A stretch of DNA of 64,000 nt from Aeoliella mucimassa (GTDB taxonomy: Bacteria; Planctomycetota; Planctomycetia; Pirellulales; Lacipirellulaceae): contig NZ_CP036278.1 of the NCBI RefSeq assembly GCF_007748035.1, positions 3,844,001-3,908,000 on the forward strand. The letters are read 5' to 3'. Positions within the stretch are counted from its first letter, which is position 1. Each line of letters opens with the position of its first letter. The translations under genes were made by a program, and so were the position numbers. Positions 10,207 through 19,537 of this stretch are shown piece by piece. The notes below the pieces were generated by a model, which did not search any database, was not told the DNA's origin, and was given only the letters and a program-made list of their open reading frames with translations.

Positions 10207-12216
10207 ATGTCTTCCCAAACGCTTGCGTCGATCGCGCTTACCTATTTACTTGTCGTTGGCTCCTGCAGCCAAGTTTCGGTTGCCGAAGAAATCGAGGTCG
10301 CATCGCCATCGAATCGCTTGACGGTCGAACTCCAGATCGACAATCCGATCCAGTACAGCGTCCACTTAGGGGATAAGCAGGTTCTGCAACCTTCGGCCAT
10401 CGATCTGACGATTGCCGATCTGGGAGCGATTGGTAAGACCAAACAGAAGCCCAAGGTGGTGGTCGAATCGAAGAAAGAGAAGGTCCAGTTCCCGGTTCCG
10501 CGCAAGTATCGTTCGCTCGACACCGCCTACACGCAAGCGACGATTCATTTGAGCGAACAGGCAACGCTGGTATTTCGCGTGTACGACGAAGGAGTGGCTT
10601 ACCGCTGGCAAACCAACATCCCCGGTCAGATCACGGTCGAAAGCGAGCTAGCCGAGTTCCGTTTCCCCGATTCCAGCACGTGCTACTTCCCGGAGGAAGA
10701 AAGCATGTTCACGCATCAGGAACGCGTCTACAAGCAAACGCCTGTCGCGGAGATAAGCCCCGAGCAGTTCTGCTCGACCGGCTGTGTGGTGGAGTGCCAG
10801 AACGGAGTGAAGGTCTATATCTCCGAATCCGATCTGTTTAGCTACCCTGGCATGTTCCTCCGCGGCACCGACAGCGGTCAGCCGGGACTGGTTGGCAAAT
10901 ACGCTGGCTACCCCCTGGAAACCGAGCTCCAAGGGGATCGCAATCAGGTGGTTACGAAGTATGCCGATTATCTGGCGAAGACCGATGGCGCCCGTTCGTT
11001 TCCCTGGAGAGTGCTGCTCGTCGCCGACGACGATGCGGATCTTCTTCGCTCCGAGCTGGTTTATCAACTCGGTCGACCGATGGCGATCGACTCGGCCGAC
11101 TGGATCAAGCCTGGCAAGGTCTCATGGGACTGGTGGAACGGCATCGATCTGCGGGGCGTTGATTTCCGAGCTGGCGTGAACACCGAGACCTACAAGTACT
11201 TTGTCGACTTCGCTGCTGAGTACAAGATTGAATACATCCTGCTCGACGAAGGTTGGAGCAAGACGTCGACCGATGTGACCGCGCCGCGTTCCGATGTCGA
11301 TATCAAGGAAGTCCTGGCCTACGCGGAGCAAAAAGGGGTGAAGGTTCTGTTGTGGGTGCTGTGGAATGCCATCGACAAGGAGATGGATTCCAAGCTGGCC
11401 CGCTTCGAGCAGTGGGGCGTCGCTGGCATTAAGGTCGACTTCATGCAACGCGACGACCAGGTGATGATCGATTACTACTGGCAAGTCGCTCGCACTGCAG
11501 CCGAACACCGCTTGATGGTCGACTTCCACGGAGCGTGCAAACCGATGGGCCTCCGCCGGCCGTATCCTAACGTGATGACCTTCGAGGGGGTCAACGGGCT
11601 CGAGCAGTATAAATGGGGCAAAGAACGCACGACGCCTGAGCAAGAGTTGATACTCCCCTTCATTCGCATGGTGGCCGGTCCGATGGACTACACGCCAGGC
11701 GCGATGCGCAATGCGAACGACACTAACTGGCGGTGGATCGTCGACCACCCCATGGTGCTTGGCACCCGCTGCCATCAGCTGGCCATGTACGTGGTGTACG
11801 AAAGCCCGCTGCAAATGCTGGCCGATAGCCCCACGACGTACCAAGACGAGCCGGAGTGCATGCAGTTTCTCTCCGCGGTGCCGACCGTGTGGGACGATAC
11901 GGTTGTGCTCGACGCGAAGCTCTCCGACTATGTGGCCATCGCCCGCCGGTCGGGAGACGAATGGTACATCGGCGTGATGACCGACTGGGATCGTCGTGAG
12001 CTCGACTTGCCGCTCACGTTCCTTTCCGATGGGCCTTACAAACTCGAAAGCTGGGGCGACGGAGTGAATGCCGACCGCAACGGCGAGGATTTCGCTCAGC
12101 ACACCGCGAGTGTGACTCGCGACGATACGCTCCACGTTCGCCTGGCCCCCGCAGGTGGATGGGTGGGGCGACTCCGCATCGAGCCAAGCAGTACTAGCAC
12201 GGGAGCATCGCGATAG
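10207..12216 (+). CDS. Glycoside hydrolase family 97 protein (periplasmic alpha-glycosidase)
   Basis: 669 residues, usual GH97 length. A signal peptide (MSSQTLASIALTYLLVVGSCSQVSVA) precedes an N-terminal beta-sandwich (EIEVASPSNRLTVEL...), the (beta/alpha)8 barrel (SWDWWNG... YILLDEGW... GVKVLLWVLWNAID... GIKVDFMQRDDQ... MVDFHGACKPMGLRRPYPN) and a C-terminal sandwich. Asp411 in the KVDFM motif matches the nucleophile position of the retaining, alpha-galactosidase-type GH97 branch, while inverting SusB-type enzymes lack an Asp there, so a retaining alpha-galactosidase is the better guess. ATG 10207 was preferred to GTG 10174 because it begins the signal peptide. It is followed 154 bp later by the HAD-TreZ fusion on the same strand. 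Confidence 0.88.
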   Translation: MSSQTLASIALTYLLVVGSCSQVSVAEEIEVASPSNRLTVELQIDNPIQYSVHLGDKQVLQPSAIDLTIADLGAIGKTKQKPKVVVESKKEKVQFPVPRKYRSLDTAYTQATIHLSEQATLVFRVYDEGVAYRWQTNIPGQITVESELAEFRFPDSSTCYFPEEESMFTHQERVYKQTPVAEISPEQFCSTGCVVECQNGVKVYISESDLFSYPGMFLRGTDSGQPGLVGKYAGYPLETELQGDRNQVVTKYADYLAKTDGARSFPWRVLLVADDDADLLRSELVYQLGRPMAIDSADWIKPGKVSWDWWNGIDLRGVDFRAGVNTETYKYFVDFAAEYKIEYILLDEGWSKTSTDVTAPRSDVDIKEVLAYAEQKGVKVLLWVLWNAIDKEMDSKLARFEQWGVAGIKVDFMQRDDQVMIDYYWQVARTAAEHRLMVDFHGACKPMGLRRPYPNVMTFEGVNGLEQYKWGKERTTPEQELILPFIRMVAGPMDYTPGAMRNANDTNWRWIVDHPMVLGTRCHQLAMYVVYESPLQMLADSPTTYQDEPECMQFLSAVPTVWDDTVVLDAKLSDYVAIARRSGDEWYIGVMTDWDRRELDLPLTFLSDGPYKLESWGDGVNADRNGEDFAQHTASVTRDDTLHVRLAPAGGWVGRLRIEPSSTSTGASR

Positions 12217-12370
12217 GTTGTGCGGAAACTTGGTTTACCTGCCGAACGATGGCGATGCGCGCCTTTCCTAAGCTGGGAGAGCCTGTTACGTTGCTGTGCT
12301 GAAGCCTCGCTCCCCGCCCGCTTGTCGGTGCTCCGTTGCACTGGCCATTGCATTTCAACCACGAGAAAAG

Positions 12371-14986
12371 ATGACTGATATTACCAGCCGACTATTGGCT
12401 ACCGATCTGGATGGAACGCTGATCCCTCTCGAAAATGAAACGCAAAATGCGAGCGATCTGAGAACCCTGGAGCAAGAACTTCAACAGCACCAAGCCGAAC
12501 TGCTGTTCGTCACCGGGCGACACTTGGCGTCGGTGTTGGATGCCATGGACCGGTACGCGTTGCCGAAACCCGCGGCAATCATCTGCGACGTCGGGACCTC
12601 GATCTACACGTGGTCGGATACCGGGTCGTGGACACCGGTGGCCGCCTACCAGGAGCACCTCGGTCGGATCGTCGCAGAGATGCCAGTCGCTCGGTTGCGA
12701 GAACGGCTATCTACCATCACCGGCCTGACTCCTCAGGAAGACGAGAAGCAAGGTTCGTTCAAACTCAGTTACTATGTTGATAGCAATCAGCTCGACCAAC
12801 TCGTATCGCAGGTCACTCATGCCATTGAGACCAGCGGCGCTCCCTACTCGGTGATAGGCAGCGTCGATCCCTTCAACAACGATGGGTTGATCGACTTACT
12901 TCCGTCCAGAGTATCGAAAGCCCATGCGCTCGACTGGTGGACCAAGCAGCGCGGTCTCGCCCCGGAAGAAATCGTCTTCGCAGGGGATTCGGGCAACGAC
13001 CTCGCTGCCCTGACTGCTGGCTATCGAGCCATCGTGGTTTCGAACGCAAGTCGCTCGGTGGCGAACGACGTTTACGAGTCGCATCGCACGTCGGGCTGGA
13101 AGAACCGCTTATGCCTGGCGCAACGGCCAGCCACTAGCGGGGTGCTGGAAGGATGTCGCTGGTTCGGGCTGGCAAGCCCTACCCCACCGACCGGCGAGTG
13201 GAAGGGTGCCCTCCCTTTCACTCATAACCAGACCGCGTTCCGAGTTTGGGCTCCAAGCCACTCGAGCGTCGCGGTCAAGATCGTCGACAGCGACAAGTCG
13301 CAATCGCATCCCCTTGCGCCCGAGCGTGAGCAGGCGGGATGGTTCAGCGGCTCGGTCGAATCGGCCGGCCCTCATACAACCTACCGCTACCAACTGGGCG
13401 ACGCGGGGGCGTATCCCGATCCGGTATCGCGGAGCCAGCCGCAGGGAGTGCATGGCCCCTCCGAGGTGATTCATCCGCAAAGCTACGCCTGGCAAGATCA
13501 AGCCTGGCAAGGCATGCCAACCCGCGATCTGGTGATCTACGAATTGCATATCGGCACGTTCACCGAACCAGGCACGTTTCGCGCGGCGATCGAACAGATT
13601 CCTCACATCCAGGAGCTGGGAGCCACCGCAGTGGAAATCATGCCGGTCGCCCAGACGCCTGGCAAATGGAACTGGGGTTACGATGGCGTTAACCTGTTCG
13701 CTCCGCGCAATACCTATGGCTCGCCCAACGACATGAAGGCGTTCGTCAACGAGTGCCATCAACAAGGACTCGCGGTACTGCTGGATGTGGTCTACAACCA
13801 CTTAGGTCCTGAGGGGAACTATCTTCCTCAGTTCGGCCCTTACAGCTCGGCCGAGCATCATACTCCGTGGGGAGATGCGTTTAATTTCGATGGCCCCGAT
13901 TCGGAAGTGGTTCGCCAGTTCGTGGTCGACAACGCGTTGTACTGGCTCGACGAGTTCCATCTCGACGGGCTGCGGCTCGACGCAGCGTTCTTCATGATCG
14001 ACGACAGCACGCCGCATCTCCTCACCAGCCTGCGGGACGCAACCACCAACTTTGCCGAGCAGGCGAAGCGAGTAATTCACCTGATCGCCGAGACGAATGC
14101 CCACGATCCCAGCCTGGTGGGAGAAGCAGTTCAGGGCGAGCCTTACGATGCGATCTGGTGCGACTGTTTGATGCACTCCATTTATTCGGTCGCCGACATA
14201 GGAGTGCGGCTGGTTGCCCGCAGCTACCATGGCCAGAGCGATATGATTCAGTCGCTGCAGCATGGATTCATTTACGCGGGCAACAAGTTCGAACGTCAGC
14301 CTGCCCCTCCCGAATCGACCAACCACGCCCGCACTTATATCGAGTCGTTTGTCACCGCATTGCAAACGCACGACTCGGTAGGCAACCACCCGCAAGGCAA
14401 GCGGCTCCATCACCTAACCTCCAAATCGTACCATCGCGCAGCGATTACGCTTACCATGCTCTATCCCAGCATCCCCTTGATGTTCATGGGCGAAGAGGTG
14501 GCGGCCGACTCTCCGTTCCCGTTCTTTGTGGATTTCGAAGACCCGAAGCTGCGCGACATCGTCGATCAGGGACGGCAAAACGAGTACCCCCACCACGTGT
14601 GGGACGATGCGCTGCCCCCCTCGCACCCGCAAGTGTTTCACTCCGCTCTGTGCCATGACTCGGCAACGCACGATGGCGACATGCTCAAGTGGTACCAGCA
14701 GTTGATTGCGTTTCGCAAACAAGGGCTGCAAGAGCAATGGCTCGCCGCCGAGCAGTTCACTGCAGGGTACAGTGAGGAGCTGGATGCCTACTGGTTGAAG
14801 TACCCAAAGTCCGACGGGACGACGATCGCCATCTACGTGCGACTCGCCTCGGTGTCGCAGACCGACGAGTCGACACGTACGCTAAACCATCTGGAGGAAC
14901 TGCTACTCTCGTCGAAACCAGCTTCGCTCGACGGAAGTAGCTTGGCACTCGGCACCAACCATGGAGTGGTGGTGCTGCACCACTAA
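12371..14986 (+). CDS. treZ: Fusion of HAD sugar-phosphate phosphatase and malto-oligosyltrehalose trehalohydrolase
   Basis: 871 residues with two enzymes in one uninterrupted frame. Residues 1 to ~245 are a Cof/sucrose-6-phosphatase-type HAD domain: motif I ATDLDGTL, motif II FVTGRH, a conserved SKAHALDWW segment and motif IV FAGDSGNDLAAL. Residues ~280-871 resemble TreZ (GH13): an N-terminal sandwich (TAFRVWAPSHSSVAVKI), RDLVIYELHIGTF, nucleophile Asp537 in LRLDAA, acid Glu574 in IAETN, and Asp668 in THDSVGN. TreZ releases trehalose from maltooligosyl-trehalose. The HAD part could act on sucrose- or trehalose-phosphate, but the substrate is not shown by sequence. No treY or treS lies nearby. 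It probably acts in the cytoplasm, as no signal peptide is seen. ATG 12371 is chosen because it begins the HAD domain. Confidence 0.85.
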   Translation: MTDITSRLLATDLDGTLIPLENETQNASDLRTLEQELQQHQAELLFVTGRHLASVLDAMDRYALPKPAAIICDVGTSIYTWSDTGSWTPVAAYQEHLGRIVAEMPVARLRERLSTITGLTPQEDEKQGSFKLSYYVDSNQLDQLVSQVTHAIETSGAPYSVIGSVDPFNNDGLIDLLPSRVSKAHALDWWTKQRGLAPEEIVFAGDSGNDLAALTAGYRAIVVSNASRSVANDVYESHRTSGWKNRLCLAQRPATSGVLEGCRWFGLASPTPPTGEWKGALPFTHNQTAFRVWAPSHSSVAVKIVDSDKSQSHPLAPEREQAGWFSGSVESAGPHTTYRYQLGDAGAYPDPVSRSQPQGVHGPSEVIHPQSYAWQDQAWQGMPTRDLVIYELHIGTFTEPGTFRAAIEQIPHIQELGATAVEIMPVAQTPGKWNWGYDGVNLFAPRNTYGSPNDMKAFVNECHQQGLAVLLDVVYNHLGPEGNYLPQFGPYSSAEHHTPWGDAFNFDGPDSEVVRQFVVDNALYWLDEFHLDGLRLDAAFFMIDDSTPHLLTSLRDATTNFAEQAKRVIHLIAETNAHDPSLVGEAVQGEPYDAIWCDCLMHSIYSVADIGVRLVARSYHGQSDMIQSLQHGFIYAGNKFERQPAPPESTNHARTYIESFVTALQTHDSVGNHPQGKRLHHLTSKSYHRAAITLTMLYPSIPLMFMGEEVAADSPFPFFVDFEDPKLRDIVDQGRQNEYPHHVWDDALPPSHPQVFHSALCHDSATHDGDMLKWYQQLIAFRKQGLQEQWLAAEQFTAGYSEELDAYWLKYPKSDGTTIAIYVRLASVSQTDESTRTLNHLEELLLSSKPASLDGSSLALGTNHGVVVLHH

Positions 14987-15053
14987 AGGATTACACTTCC
15001 ACAACAGGAGCATAGGAGGTTAAGAGTTTATTGGACGATCGACACACTCGCGG

Positions 15054-16171
15054 CTACTCGGCGATGCCGACGTTCGTCAACCGATAGACCGCAAACGTGG
15101 CCAACCAGTGCTCGCCCTCGTAATGACCACTAAACACGTACTTGAGTCCGCCTTGAGTGTGCCTGTCAACCGACTCGGCCAGTACCGTTCGTCGCGGGTC
15201 GGCAGCAGGCAGTACCGAGAGCACTCCGTTTTGCGTCCAAGCGCGCGACAAGTTGAGCCCAGCCAGGTGGACGATCTTAGGATCAGTCACGTCGGATACC
15301 ACGACCGGTTGCAGCAGATTGGCCACGTTCGAATCGGTGGATTCAAGCCCCGGCAGGAAGCGATCGAGCCACTCGGCAAACTCCTGTGGCGGGAGCATGC
15401 GTCGCATCAGATCGGCTTCGTTCCACGACGGCGAGAAGAAGTCCTCGCCCGACGGCTCGAAGTGCCCGGGATAGTCGTGATCGCTCTGGTACTTTGTGAG
15501 CGCATACTCTCGCACCAACGCGGTCAGCTGCTTGTCTTCGACCACCAGCGAGTAGTCGTAGATCTGCGACAGCGCGAACGCGGTATCGGGATGCACCCCG
15601 GTACGAATCGGGTACGTGAGTTTAGGCAGATAGTCCTTGGTGAGTGCGACGATCCGTGTTTCCAGCGGCTGAAGAGCATCCGCCCACTTGCTCGCCTGAG
15701 GATGATCCCACGTGCGCAGCTCGGCCGCCAAGCGAAGGGTCCACGCCCAGCCGTACATGCGTTCGAAGCTTTTGTTCTCCTTGGGTCGTAGTACTCGGCT
15801 TCCTCCAGCAGCTTCGCTTCGGTGAGTTGCTCATCAAGCAGCGCGAGGATCTTCGGCACGACCGGGGCGTCGGGCTTGACCTTCGCCAGGCGAACCAACA
15901 TCCAGTGACCATGCACCGACGAATGCCAGTCGAAACAACCATAGAACACCGGGTGCATGGCTTTCGGGCCAAGTACCGACTCGGCCCCGACCATGACGTT
16001 CGATGGCTTGTTCGGATACTCCTGGGTGATCCCAGAGAAAGCTAGGTTGGCGAACTGTTCCACTTGCTCATTGCTAAGTGGTGTCGAAATGGTTTGGGTC
16101 ATAGCTCGGTTGGCAATCGTCATTGTTAGCAACAACATCACAATCTGGATGGACGCTCTCACGCAATGCAT
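15054..16171 (-). pseudogene. DUF2891 family protein, frameshifted
   Basis: Two adjoining frames together give one DUF2891 protein. The first (from ATG 16171: hydrophobic leader IVMLLLTMTIANRAMTQ, then EYPNKPSNVM, LGPKAMHPVFYGCFDWHSSVHGHW, EEAEYYDP) loses homology at 15783-15785. The second frame resumes exactly there with KENKSFERMYGWAWTLRLAAEL, then EPSGEDFFSPSWNEADLMRRML, and ends at 15054. Adding one base in the GGG run at 15783-15785 (CCC on the coding strand) restores the frame, so a single-base deletion, or a sequencing error in a homopolymer, is the cause. DUF2891 proteins are of unknown function with a predicted alpha-barrel look. It converges on the HAD-TreZ gene and lies 139 bp downstream of the TolC-like gene. 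Confidence 0.85.
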
Positions 16172-16310
16172 GTCGAATCCCTGGTTCACTTCCACTTTCA
16201 GACCTGAAGTACGGAACCACATTATGGTCGAACATGCAGCTGGAGTACACTTACCATCGACTGCAAGTGCAGTGAGCGAAAGCTGCGCCTGCGACAAGCA
16301 GCGTCGCTTA

Positions 16311-17927
16311 CTACTGCTCCAGCTGATCCAGCGGGTTTTGCAGGTCTGGCTCCGCTGCGGGTGGCAGCTCTGCCGCGGGAACCTGAATCTCTTCGGCATC
16401 TGTCGGCGTGTCGACTGGTGCGGCGGGGACCGCGGGTGGGGTGTTCAGGTAAGGCGATGGCCAGCCGCCCCCGAGCGCCCGGTAGATCTCGACCACCCCC
16501 TGGGCGACCTCGCCCTTGGCAGCAGCCGCGGCAACCTCTTGCTGCGTTTTGGTGTTCTGCACTCCAAACACCCGGTTGAAATCGATCTGGTCGCCGGCGA
16601 CGAACTTCTCGGTAATCAGCTTGTTGGTCAGGTCGGCGGCTTCGGCCGCTTCGAGTTGCAGGCGAAGCAGTTCTTGCGATTTCAAGAATCGTACGATCGC
16701 GTTTTCGGCTTCCAGGTTTGCATTCAACACCGACTGCTGATAGGCATACACCAGTTCCTGGAAGCGGGCGTCTTCGAAGCGAACTCTGTTGAGTATCCGC
16801 CCGTAGTTAAGCACGTTCCAGTCGACCGACGGTCCGACCGAGCCGAACCCCGAACCGCTGCGGAACAGATCCTTAAACTGATTCGCACTCCGCCCCACAG
16901 TGCCCGACAGCGTGATACGAGGATAGAAGTCCGCTTCCGCGACTCCGATGAAAGCACTCTGTGCGGCGACCAGTCGTTCGGCACGACGTACATCGGGGCG
17001 TTGCAGCAAGGTCGCTGCAGGAATGCCGAGCACGATCTCCGGTTCGACGGTCGGAATGTCTCCCTCGCCTAGCATGTCTAAGATATTCTCAGGCGGCATG
17101 CCCATCAGCACGCAGAGTCGATTCTGGGCCTGTCGCAGATTGATCTCCACCTGCGGAACCAGCGCGGCCGTTTGCACATAGCTCGACTTGGCCTGTTGCA
17201 CGTCGACATCGCTCGACTCGCCCCCTTCAAATCGTATCTCTGTAATCTCGTAGGTCTGCTTCTGGCTCTCGACGTTCAGCTTCACTAACTCCAGGCGTTT
17301 CTGCAGAGTACGAATCTCGATGTAGGTAGAGGCAACATCCGCGATCAGGGTGACGACCACGTCGCCGTAGTCGAACATCGTTGCATCAAGGTCGGCGTCT
17401 GCGGCTTCGACTGCTCGACGATAGCGACCCCAGAAGTCGATTTCCCAAGCTAGCTGAAACGCTCCTCGCCAGGAGCTGAAGTGACGGTCGAAGCCCGAGC
17501 CGGTTGTGAGATTGTGCGAGTAATCGGCCGACGCAGTTTGCTGCTGTGGGAAGAGTTCGCCGATCTGAATCGCCCGCAACGCGCGGGCTTGCATGATGCG
17601 ACTACCGGCTTGCCGAAGCGTGAGATTCTGCGAGTAGGCCTCGGCGACCAGTTCGTTCAGCACAGGGTCGCGAAACGAGTTCGACCACCAAGCGGCAGCA
17701 TCGACCGGATCGCCGATCACCCGTTCATCGTCGGCATCAATCCAGCCTTGTGCTACCGGGGTACTTGGTGGGCAATAATTGGGACCGACTTTGAATCCGT
17801 TGGAAATCCATTGCCTGGGACCGGTGCATCCAACTGCGGCTAGCAACAAGCAGCCAAGCGAAACAGCAAGCATCCCTTGGCCGCGGCGGAGAATTTTGGC
17901 CGCCATTGCATCCAGGGGGCTTCGCAT
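16311..17927 (-). CDS. TolC/NodT-family outer-membrane efflux lipoprotein
   Basis: 538 residues from ATG 17927. A signal sequence with lipobox (LLLAAVGC) is followed by the NodT-type entry KVGPNYCPPSTPVAQGW and two outer-membrane efflux protein repeats with long coiled-coil helices (LTLRQAGSRIMQARALRAIQIGELFPQQ; ELVYAYQQSVLNANLEAENAIVRFLKSQ). The C-terminal tail is rich in Pro and Ala. It should form the outer-membrane channel for the adaptor and RND pump encoded divergently at 18284-22732. The frame is open to 18149, but the residues upstream are not signal-like. A 13-bp palindrome lies in the shared promoter region. Confidence 0.9.
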   Translation of the reverse strand: MRSPLDAMAAKILRRGQGMLAVSLGCLLLAAVGCTGPRQWISNGFKVGPNYCPPSTPVAQGWIDADDERVIGDPVDAAAWWSNSFRDPVLNELVAEAYSQNLTLRQAGSRIMQARALRAIQIGELFPQQQTASADYSHNLTTGSGFDRHFSSWRGAFQLAWEIDFWGRYRRAVEAADADLDATMFDYGDVVVTLIADVASTYIEIRTLQKRLELVKLNVESQKQTYEITEIRFEGGESSDVDVQQAKSSYVQTAALVPQVEINLRQAQNRLCVLMGMPPENILDMLGEGDIPTVEPEIVLGIPAATLLQRPDVRRAERLVAAQSAFIGVAEADFYPRITLSGTVGRSANQFKDLFRSGSGFGSVGPSVDWNVLNYGRILNRVRFEDARFQELVYAYQQSVLNANLEAENAIVRFLKSQELLRLQLEAAEAADLTNKLITEKFVAGDQIDFNRVFGVQNTKTQQEVAAAAAKGEVAQGVVEIYRALGGGWPSPYLNTPPAVPAAPVDTPTDAEEIQVPAAELPPAAEPDLQNPLDQLEQ

Positions 17928-18283
17928 CACAAGTCTCGAAAAAGCGGAAATACAAGAACATTTTACTCCTGCCCAACTATCGGTGAATCCGGATTGATTG
18001 ATACAATCTTTTGAAACCAACCCGCAAGGTTTACAAATACCGACGGATTCCAACACTACAGTCTTCGTCTTTGGTATAATCGTTAATCTCGGATCGCCGT
18101 ACCTACCCTCGCCAATCAGGCAGCCGGCCCCCCGCTCGGACGGTTGCAACCTCCCAATGCCTGGAGGGTACGCTGCAGCGACCGCGGACCAACGACGTTT
18201 CCCCCCTCCTGTGCGAATTCCGTCGATCGACCTAAGCTTTCAGCACGATCACCCTCTACTGTCTTCTAGAGCAAGCCCTCTTT
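17928..18283. promoter_or_regulatory. Divergent control region of the RND efflux locus
   Basis: This 356-bp gap separates the TolC-like gene from the adaptor gene and holds no credible gene. It contains the dyad GATTG-ATA-CAATC at 17996-18008, a candidate operator close to the TolC start, and a perfect TATAAT at 18075-18080 on the plus strand without a good -35 box. Both are weak signals. Confidence 0.3.
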
Positions 18284-19528
18284 ATGTCAGCGACTTCCTC
18301 CACCCCGATCCGCCTCGCAGGGCTGTTGCTCAGAGTGGCGATTCCCTGCGTGATCTTAGCAGCAGGGTGGTTTGGGTTTCAGATTCTCGCGTCGCACGTG
18401 GAAGAGGAACCTGCTCCCGAACCAAAGAAGCTGTTGCTGCGGTCGCGTGTGGAAGAGATGGAAGTGGTCGACTTCCCGGTGACCATCGAAACCAATGCAG
18501 TGGTGCAAGCTCACAATCAAGTGACCTTGAACGCTCAGGTCTCTGGAGTCGTGACTTCGGTTAGTGCGAACTTTGAGGTCGGTGCTTATTTCAACAAGGG
18601 AGACTTGCTGGTCGAAATCGATCAACGCGATTATCACACCGCCTTATCCATCGCCAACTCGGAACTTGAAGCGGCCAAGTCGGAATTGAAGCTCGCCAAA
18701 GTGGTGGAAGATCGCAAGCTCAAGCTCGTGGGATCGAATGCCGTGTCGCAAGGCGAAGTCGATGCAGCCACGGCGACGCGGGAACAAGCCGAAGCCAACG
18801 TCGCCCTCGCTGAAACTGGCGTGGAACAAGCGGAACTCAATCTTACTCGCACCCGCATCTTGGCCCCTTTCGACGGACGAGTCTTGTCGAAGCTCATCGG
18901 TATTGGACAGCTGGCCGGAGCCAATACCCCGCTGGGTGAGATTTTCGCGATCGACTACGTGGAAGTGCGACTCCCGATCTCCGGTGATCAACGCCCATTC
19001 CTGGATCTTCCGGAGTTCCCCGAAGACGAACCGTTGCCGGTAACGCTTCGCGATGGGATCCAAGACACCAACACCGCGGTTTGGCGTGGCAACATCGTAC
19101 GCACCGAAGGGGTGCTCGACGAGAACTCACGCGATTTGTACGCGATTGCCAGAGTAGAGGATCCGTTCGGCCGCACCCAATCGAAACCTCCTCTGCGAAT
19201 TGGGCAGCCAGTGGTCGCCTCGATTCAAGGTACTATCTTGCACGACGTGGTTGCCTTGCCACGCGCGGCGGTGCGACAGCTCGATAGCGTCGTGCTAGTC
19301 ACCCGCGAAGAGCACACCCTGCTACCGCTGAAGGTGAAGCCGATCTGGTCGGATACCAAGCACGTCATCGTGGCCGCTTCGACGATCCCTACTAATATGC
19401 TGCTGGCAACGACTCCGATGCCGTACTCGCCGAAGGGCTCCAAGATCGAGATCATCCCGGCTGCTGATCCTACCTCGACGATTGCCGATACCTCGTCGCC
19501 CGATTCCGAACAGACCACCACCAACTAG
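18284..19528 (+). CDS. RND efflux periplasmic adaptor (HlyD/MFP family)
   Basis: 414 residues. An N-terminal membrane anchor (LAGLLLRVAIPCVILAAGWFGFQIL) is followed by the barrel-sandwich halves (VVQAHNQVTLNAQVSGVVTSVSANFEVGAYFNKGDLLVEID and TRILAPFDGRVLSKLIGIGQLAGANTPLGEIF) flanking an alpha-hairpin (SELEAAKSELKLAKVVEDRK... EQAEANVALAETGVEQAEL), then a beta-barrel and membrane-proximal domain. It links an inner-membrane RND pump to a TolC channel. The pump gene starts 9 bp after its stop, so the two are co-transcribed. The low-complexity Ser/Thr tail is unremarkable. No nearby gene indicates the exported compound. Confidence 0.92.
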   Translation: MSATSSTPIRLAGLLLRVAIPCVILAAGWFGFQILASHVEEEPAPEPKKLLLRSRVEEMEVVDFPVTIETNAVVQAHNQVTLNAQVSGVVTSVSANFEVGAYFNKGDLLVEIDQRDYHTALSIANSELEAAKSELKLAKVVEDRKLKLVGSNAVSQGEVDAATATREQAEANVALAETGVEQAELNLTRTRILAPFDGRVLSKLIGIGQLAGANTPLGEIFAIDYVEVRLPISGDQRPFLDLPEFPEDEPLPVTLRDGIQDTNTAVWRGNIVRTEGVLDENSRDLYAIARVEDPFGRTQSKPPLRIGQPVVASIQGTILHDVVALPRAAVRQLDSVVLVTREEHTLLPLKVKPIWSDTKHVIVAASTIPTNMLLATTPMPYSPKGSKIEIIPAADPTSTIADTSSPDSEQTTTN

Positions 19529-19537
19529 CCTTGCTTC

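Noticed and set aside
15957-17072. A 371-codon plus-strand frame
   Set aside because: It is antisense to the DUF2891 and TolC-like genes and has no domain support.
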